The position numbers were made by a program, and so were the translations under genes. Below the pieces are notes generated by a model. The model saw nothing but the letters and a program-made list of their open reading frames with translations, did no database searches and had not been told where the DNA came from. This document shows, in pieces, positions 58,100-64,000 of a stretch of 64,000 nt of DNA. Location: assembly GCF_014839805.1 (NCBI RefSeq), contig NC_051134.1, forward strand, positions 6,665,170 through 6,729,169, given 5' to 3'. Within the stretch, counting starts at the first letter, position 1, and every line of letters starts with the position of its first letter. The stretch is from Manduca sexta. Taxonomy: Eukaryota; Arthropoda; Insecta; Lepidoptera; Sphingidae.

Positions 58100-60394
58100 A
58101 CAGAACTGTAATTAGAATACTTAATAAACTTTATTTAAGAGTGTGGTATGTTATTATTGTTATTATCACAATTAATATTAACAAACACATATATACTTTA
58201 AATATATATCTCCATATATACTTTACAAACATAATTGCCCAACGATTATAAGCCATCCGTCATATTTAGCAGCAATTGTATAAAAAAGGCAATAAATAAT
58301 TATAATCCTCAGCGAGGTTACAATAAATCAATTTGGGACAAGGTCCGTATAAAAATATATGCAATGATTAATAACAGTTGAATTCTTGTGTTGTTCATTT
58401 TTATGAATAATCGCGCACTTAGCTGACGTCGTGTTGGTGTGATTTAATGGTATTAATTTCGATTTTATAAGCTGATATATATCACACCATGGTGTTGCAT
58501 GTCCTGCCTTGTTGAGTGCTTGAAGAGTTTAAAATAACATTATGGATGTGTGGTTTATATTATTATTTAAAGCGATGTATTTCGCGATATTTCGAAGAAT
58601 TTTAGTGTATTTTTCACGTGAATTTTCCAGAATAAAGTCACACGTAGTTTCATACAAAGTACTTGTATGTTTATGAGATATTCAAGGCCATTATACTAGT
58701 CCTGATACTAATTCTTGTAGTTGAAAATATCGCCAGACGACCGTCAAGTATTCAAAATTACATCATTTCAAAATTTATATCAATAAACGTATCTTTATCT
58801 CTCATATTTTATATACATAAATCTCTATGTCTGTCCGTATATGTGTGAACGGGTACAAAAACAGCCGACACATTCTCATTCAACGATAAATTTTATTTAA
58901 ACAATATCTTTAATCGGTTAATAACCGTACGCCAGCAATTGAATGGAGCTGCATTTATTATGGGCTATCCGAGTAATAAAGATATGGAGACGGCCAGGGC
59001 CGAACTTGAGGGAAGGGAGATAATGCGGGCTCGACCCTTCATAATTTTATTGCTTGGAAATTATTTGCATGGGTATTTTAGATTTATATAGTTATGCAAC
59101 GTCCCGAACCATCCTTATTTATCCAACGTCCCGAAGCGTCCGTTCTGGGCTGAGACGCTGACTTTGCGTTGTCGATCTCAATTATTAGAATAAGCCCACT
59201 CACTGTCTTGTAATTATTTGCATCTTTGCAATGTGTAACATTGATTAATTAAAATGTGTTGCAACCCTTTGTAATGTGTAACAATTTTAGTTAAAATATA
59301 GCCTTTGCATCAGCAACACGTTCTTTTATTATAATTCACCCGAATAAAAGTTTGACTAGATACACTTATAATGTAATTGTTTACTATTTAATTAAATACT
59401 ATGAAAGGATAGGCTTGTATTATGTTAACCATTAAACTAACACCAGCATTGTATCTATATATTAGAAACATCTACGTCTTTTGTTTATCCTTATTGCCAA
59501 TAATCCGAAATTGTATGTTCAAAAATGATTGAACATTGAAATCAATTTTACTTTATTGTAATTACAGCAGCTACTTTTATCTTATCACTCGTGACAGATT
59601 TCTACACGACTGAAGCCGCAAGAAATAAATCATATCTAATTTGCGCAATCTCTACCAACTTGAGAATTCATAACTTTTTATTATGCCCCCGCCATAGCCC
59701 TTAATCCAGTCCTCATAGCTAGTTTATAATACGGCTGTTATCCGCCGAAGGATTACCAAAGGTAGGCGTGTACTCGATTCATATTTATGAATATAGCATA
59801 TAATAAATATTTTCCACTTGTTGCCTTTATCTTTTATGTGTGCTCAGTTACGAGTCTAAATGACTCGTTACGGTCAGTCAATTTACATGGAAGATTACTG
59901 TTGGGAATGATAAAGGTTTGATTATACTTTATTGGATGTATGTGGCATTTTTCAGTCTGATATATGTGAGGTCATGTGGTGGAAAGATGTGTTTATTGTT
60001 GGAAGGTTTGAGAATAAACTTGATTTAAGATTCTGATGTTAAAGAATCACACATGCGTAATTTTTGAAATTTCCAATTATTGCTGTCATAAAAAAAACGC
60101 AACAGTAGAGCTCTCCTCGCTTTTATCACTTTAATAGCATTGTTTCAGAGTGCTTAGCCTGTGAGATAATTTACCTTAAATTTTACTAACAATATAGATG
60201 TAATATAAAACAAAAAATAACATAGTTTGCCTGGAATCTACATTAAAACCGAAAATGCACTTAATTGCACTGAGATATGAATAAATTGCCTAAGCTTTTA
60301 CAATACACATATACCCAACACAACTATACAAAATTCCTCATGTTATACTCATCTATTTTCTAACCCAACCGAAATTTTATCGCAAGCAACACAT
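58100..60394. other. AT-rich intergenic DNA, no gene seen
   Basis: Unique sequence with no recognised repeats. Part of the downstream flank of noc. Confidence 0.45.
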
Positions 60395-60560
60395 AAGTAA
60401 TAAAACACGCAGAGAGGCGCTAATTAGCCGCGGTGCGACCGCGATGCTATCGCGCCGCTCGCGAGCACTAATGGCGCGCGGTTTGTCGCCGATGCCATTT
60501 AGTGGCGCTTTCAGCTTTTGTGGGGACAGGGCGGGATTAGGATAGTACGGGGGCAATTTG
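60395..60560. promoter_or_regulatory. GC-rich unique block with homeodomain-type palindrome
   Basis: A compact CpG island in AT-rich DNA containing the palindrome GCTAATTAGC near 60,418, followed by CCGCGGTGCGACCGCG and GCGCCGCTCGCGAGCACTAA. CTAATTAG is a strong homeodomain-dimer site. Candidate enhancer or boundary by inference. Confidence 0.28.
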
Positions 60561-60931
60561 TTCGGTAGATTGTGAGATTTTTTGTCGTTCTATCACGTCA
60601 CAAAACTAGTGGTATTGTTGCGTATTAAGTGTAATCGAAATTTAAAATAACTAAAATATATTATATATATATATTATATTAGTTTATTCCTATAAACTAG
60701 GAATTCGATGGTAATGTACCTACTTCATTTAATGTGAGTCATCAGAATTATTTTGGCTAATTCTGGCTGCAATATAGTACTGAAAAAAAATCAGTAAAAT
60801 TTTTCAATTATCCTAAAAGATAAATAAAAGAAGAAGTATAAATCATTATCTTTTGTAAATTTTACTAAAATATTATCCCAACATACAAAAAAATTAACAT
60901 AAAGCCATATAATAGTAAGTCAGTGACATTT
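60561..60931. other. AT-rich intergenic DNA
   Basis: Contains a (TA)n stretch near 60,660-60,680; no gene. Confidence 0.45.
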
Positions 60932-60944
60932 AAACACATATAGC

Positions 60945-62500
60945 CGCGAGGTCAGCTAAGGTCCAGTGGGGATTGGGACCTGAGGTGATCAGGACGATCT
61001 ACACGGCTGCGGTGGAGCCCGTGATCTTGTACGCTGCAAGCGCATGGGCTCCAGCCAGCCGGAAGCTGGGTGTTAGGGGAAGCAGCTCGGAGCGATCCAG
61101 CGCAGCTTCGCGCAGAAGATGACGAAGGCCTACAGGACTGTCTCGCTCAACTCGGCCCTGCTACTGGCGGGAGTGCTCCCCCTTGACATAAGGGTGCGGG
61201 AAACCGCACTCCTTTATGAAGTCAGGAAGGGGCACTCTCGGGAGGTGGTGGGAGACCGAGAAGTGGAAGTTCCTGTGGCCTTCGTCAACTTAGACCACCC
61301 GGCGGAGCGGATGGGCGGGAGCTTCCAATGCCTGGTGGACGGGGCGGAATTGGCTCGACACGTCGGTGAGGGTCTTAGCATCTTCACCGACGGAAGCAAG
61401 ATTGATGGGAAAGTCGGAGCGGCGCTGTCCATATGGAACGGTGCCGCCGAGACGAGTACCAGAAAATTGCGGCTCGAGCCATACTGCTCTGTCTATCAGG
61501 CGGAACTTCTCGCCCTCCGCAAAGCCGTGGAGGAGGCGCTCCGTAGCAGGCTTCCTGCGTGCGGCATCTTCAGCGACGCAAGGTCCGCTCTCGACGTCGT
61601 CACCAGAGGTGATTCCCTCCACCCCATAGCGTTTGAAATAAAAAGTTGCTTAAAGAAGCCGAAAAACGCACCCAGAAAATTGAGCTTTTCTGGGTGAAGG
61701 CACATGTGGGGTTGGAGGGAAACGAGAGGGCGGACGTACTCGCTAAGGATGCCGCACAACACCTGAAGACCCGTGCGCACTACGACAAATGTCCGTTTCG
61801 TTCGTCAAACGACAGATCCGAAAGGACTCGATTGACGAATGGAGCCGGAGATACACAGACGGAGAGACGGCTTCGGTGACGAAGCTGTTCTTTCCGGACG
61901 CGGTCGAGGCGCACAGGGTCGTAAGGCGGATCGCCCTGGACGCCACACTGACGCAGGTGTTCACGGGGCACGGCGGGTTCTCCGAGTACTTGCATCGGTT
62001 CAAGTGCAAGGAGAGCCCGGCGTGCCAATGTGACCCTGACGTTCAGGAGACGGTCCCACATCTCCTGCTCGAGTGTCCCATCCACGCAGTGGAACGCTTT
62101 GATACGGAGAACCTATTAGGATGTAAGTTAGATCTAAAGAATGTAAGTAGCATAGTTAATAATAAGGATAAAATAGGAAAATTGTTAGAATACTGCAAAC
62201 TAATTGTTAGAAAAGTAAGAAATAGAAATAAGTAAAAATAAGATTGCTAAGCTATATAATAAAAATTATATAGACTTAGTAATAGAGATAGAATAAGTAA
62301 AAATTGTTGAATAGAGTAGGATAAGTAGTCTAAGTAGCAACTATGCTAGAATATAAGTTAATTAGAAAAAGTAAGGTAAAGTAAGGCTTAAATGTTAATA
62401 TAAAAACAACAAATAAAAGAAAAAAGGACAAAAAAAGACAAAGAAAAAACAAACATCCCTTGTCCTGGATAGGCGGACCAGACAAAAAAAAAAAAAAAAA
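60945..62500 (+). mobile_element. 5'-truncated R1-type LINE with poly(A) and 13-bp target-site duplication
   Basis: AAACACATATAGC occurs at 60,932-60,944 and again at 62,498-62,510, directly after a 17-nt A-run, so the insertion is exactly bounded. The insert is about 1.55 kb and much more GC-rich than its surroundings up to about 62,100. It encodes the C-terminal part of ORF2 (end of the reverse transcriptase region, RNase H, C-terminal Cys/His segment), followed by a 265-bp AT-rich 3' UTR. RNase H together with this C-terminal segment fits the R1/I-type LINE groups. The 5' end of the element is missing, the usual result of incomplete reverse transcription. Confidence 0.85.
60946..62235 (+). 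pseudogene. LINE ORF2 C-terminus (RNase H), frameshifted
   Basis: The frame starts within the RT-connection region (VEPVILYAASAWAPA) at 60,946, shifts near 61,075-61,085, continues as the 61,119 frame through RNase H, shifts again near 61,640 and once more near 61,790, then runs to TAA at 62,235. RNase H carboxylates remain visible across the frames: Asp in FTDGS, Glu in VYQAELLAL, Asp in FSDARSAL and Asp in GNERADVLAKDA. The last frame carries a Cys/His cluster (CQCD, then H and C in PHLLLEC). Three frameshifts plus 5' truncation make it non-functional. Neutral decay after insertion is sufficient to explain it. Confidence 0.82.
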
Positions 62501-62510
62501 CACATATAGC

Positions 62511-62985
62511 TAGTATTCAGCATTGTAAAAAATCTAATATATATTTACATTAGTAACTATGAAAGTATGGTAAAAAAAATTACAACAATACCACACTTAA
62601 GGCAATTTTTTTCCGTAACCTTTTTACCACCAAGCCCCCGTAAATAATTCACAAATCCGGCCCAGTGTAGTGCTTCTCTGAGTCTAAATTAAGGCCGAGG
62701 TCGGAGTGGACAATTAGACCTTTCGTGTTCCAACAAAATTGTCTTAAACCTCCACCAGATAGTGCCAGGACAACAGTTTCCTAACCAAAAGGACGTTAGC
62801 AAAATACCTGTTTTAGCTTTTATGTTTATTGAGTTTTAAATATTATGTAGTTTTAACAAGGTTGAATTTTGAAATGACGTAGTCTGGGCAATGTTTGTAG
62901 TTAGGGAAAATGTACACAGATTTTGAAAAGGAATACTTATATCTTATCTGGTAGGTTTGAGAAAATATGTTATTACTTAAAATAA
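62511..62985. other. Intergenic DNA, no gene seen
   Basis: Unique sequence with a mildly CpG-richer patch at 62,640-62,790; nothing recognised. Confidence 0.4.
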
Positions 62986-63104
62986 AATTTATTGCTTTGA
63001 ATGATGAGACGAGCTTGCCGTTCGGCGGATGGTATGCGATACGACCGCCCATAAACAGTAGAAACCAAGAGACCTTTAATTGCAAAGTATTGTTTGGTAA
63101 TGAT
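62986..63104 (-). repeat. Interspersed repeat family C, 3' portion
   Basis: Minus-strand copy: TTATTGCTTTGAATGATGAG, ACGAGCTTGCCGTTCGGCGG, ATGCGATACGACCGCCCATA, AACAGTAGAAACC and GCAAAGTATTG. Confidence 0.65.
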
Positions 63105-63106
63105 TT

Positions 63107-63381
63107 CTTATGTTTACACGAATGTTAGACATTAAAATTAAACTATTATTCGGATTTTATTTAGACTTCAAGACACTGTGAGCTCATTCTGCGTAGATCG
63201 GACTATGAGCAGCTAAAATTCAAAAGTTGTATAATTGTAATATGTAGGTAGATATTGTAACTTTGACTTTGCGGATGAACAGCACCTCAGTCCCCCCCGT
63301 GATCATGAAGGCTGCAAAGTCTGCGTAACGTCGAGAGAAAACTAAAACATTAAAACCGCGATAAAATTCGAAAAATGGTTT
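63107..63381. repeat. Interspersed repeat family E, two inversely oriented pieces
   Basis: 63,107-63,160 carries the minus-oriented family end (CACGAATGTTAGACATTAAA, CTATTATTCGG). 63,218-63,381 is a plus-oriented body like 31.8 kb (AAAGTTGTATAATTGTAATA, TTTGACTTTGCGGATGAACA, CCCCCCCGTGATCATGAAGG, ACCGCGATAAAATTCGAAAA). The intervening sequence is not recognised. The layout suggests nested or inverted insertion. Confidence 0.5.
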
Positions 63382-63879
63382 AAACGTAGTTATCTGTAAC
63401 AATAATTATATAATAAAATCGTCTTTCAATGACTCTTCCAGACACTTCACGTTGAAAAAATATTTTGATATTATATTTACTTTACGCTGCACTTACAATC
63501 AATAATTAAAAAAAACGCAGGTGTAAAAAACACCCAAACCTTCCATCAGTGAGTAGAGATGTCATTCACCCCACTATGCAGCGAAGTACCCGCTAAACTA
63601 GGCACATAAATAATTTTGTCTGCTCCGAGTAAGAACTTCTTGAGGATTTATCACGTGTGGATCTTGCGGGGCGAGTGTGAGCGGGAAACGCGATGAGTAA
63701 ACTCTTTTATTGATGTGGGATGGGGCTCTTTTAATTTTTAATATTATATTATTAAACACCTGGGTTTACTATGTAGCAATAGTGTAGAAAATAGTAACGA
63801 AAATTTGTGGTTATTTGTAAATGAATACAGATTTTAAGCCTTCTGATGCAGTGGACAATAGGTTGGTTTATATTAAAAA
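63382..63879. other. Intergenic DNA, no gene seen
   Basis: AT-rich; nothing recognised. Confidence 0.4.
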
Positions 63880-64000
63880 ATAGCTTCTGCTCGCCAAATA
63901 GGGCGGAAAAAAGCGTATAGTACTCAGGAGTAATGTAACTTCCTTTCCTGTAACTTTAGTAGTACCTGCGATCAACGCGTTCAAATAGACAAAAAAGTAT
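63880..64000 (-). repeat. Possible Helitron-like fragment at window end
   Basis: TTCTGCTCGCCAAATAGGGC, GCGTATAGTACTCAGG and CAACGCGTTCAAATAGAC resemble, in degraded form, the inverse Helitron 3' end and the GCGCGTTCAAACAAAC subterminal part at 19.64 kb. It is cut by the window edge. Confidence 0.3.

Noticed and set aside
61119..61697. 192-codon frame considered as an independent RNase H gene
   Set aside because: The frame continues in other phases on both sides as LINE ORF2, and the whole is bounded by a target-site duplication and poly(A).

Overview
The window reads as nuclear DNA of a ditrysian lepidopteran (butterfly or moth). The evidence is the single protein gene, an insect NET-family zinc-finger gene with one short intron, and an AT-rich background full of repeat types typical of lepidopteran genomes: tRNA-derived SINEs, Helitron-like elements ending in CTAGT, small MITEs and an R1-type LINE fragment. 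I cannot name the species. Repeat-family names below (A to E, and Helitron-like) are my own labels, based on copies that can be compared inside this window.

Layout. 1-34,300 is a long non-coding flank: AT-rich DNA, two tRNA-Glu(CTC) genes in opposite orientation (12.7 and 15.3 kb), a 10-bp-phased GCCGAC array (13.4 kb), many SINE copies, and a 1.27-kb non-autonomous Helitron (18.43-19.70 kb) carrying seven 123-bp tandem units. 34.3-36.4 kb holds the only convincing protein-coding gene, a no ocelli / elbow-type zinc-finger repressor (call: noc) with a very GC-rich leader, a 106-bp intron and 448 residues. 36.4-60.9 kb is a second long non-coding flank with scattered CpG-richer blocks that may be conserved enhancers, the densest at 54.2-56.2 kb, among further SINEs and MITEs. 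60,945-62,500 is a 5'-truncated LINE with an RNase H domain, three frameshifts, a poly(A) tail and a 13-bp target-site duplication. The last 1.5 kb is more repeat-derived DNA.

How it fits together. One developmental transcription factor alone in more than 60 kb is the usual picture of a regulatory gene desert, and the GC-richer unique blocks are the best candidates for its enhancers. That is inference: no conservation or chromatin data were available. Apart from noc, the tRNAs and the dead LINE reading frames, none of the open reading frames looks like a real gene; most lie in repeats or are antisense to the GC-rich exon. I found no CRISPR array, operon or clearly new multi-gene system. The most unusual structures are the Helitron with its internal higher-order satellite, the 10-bp-phased GCCGAC array, and a dispersed repeat family that keeps a 9-bp stem with a constant 22-nt loop in all three copies.
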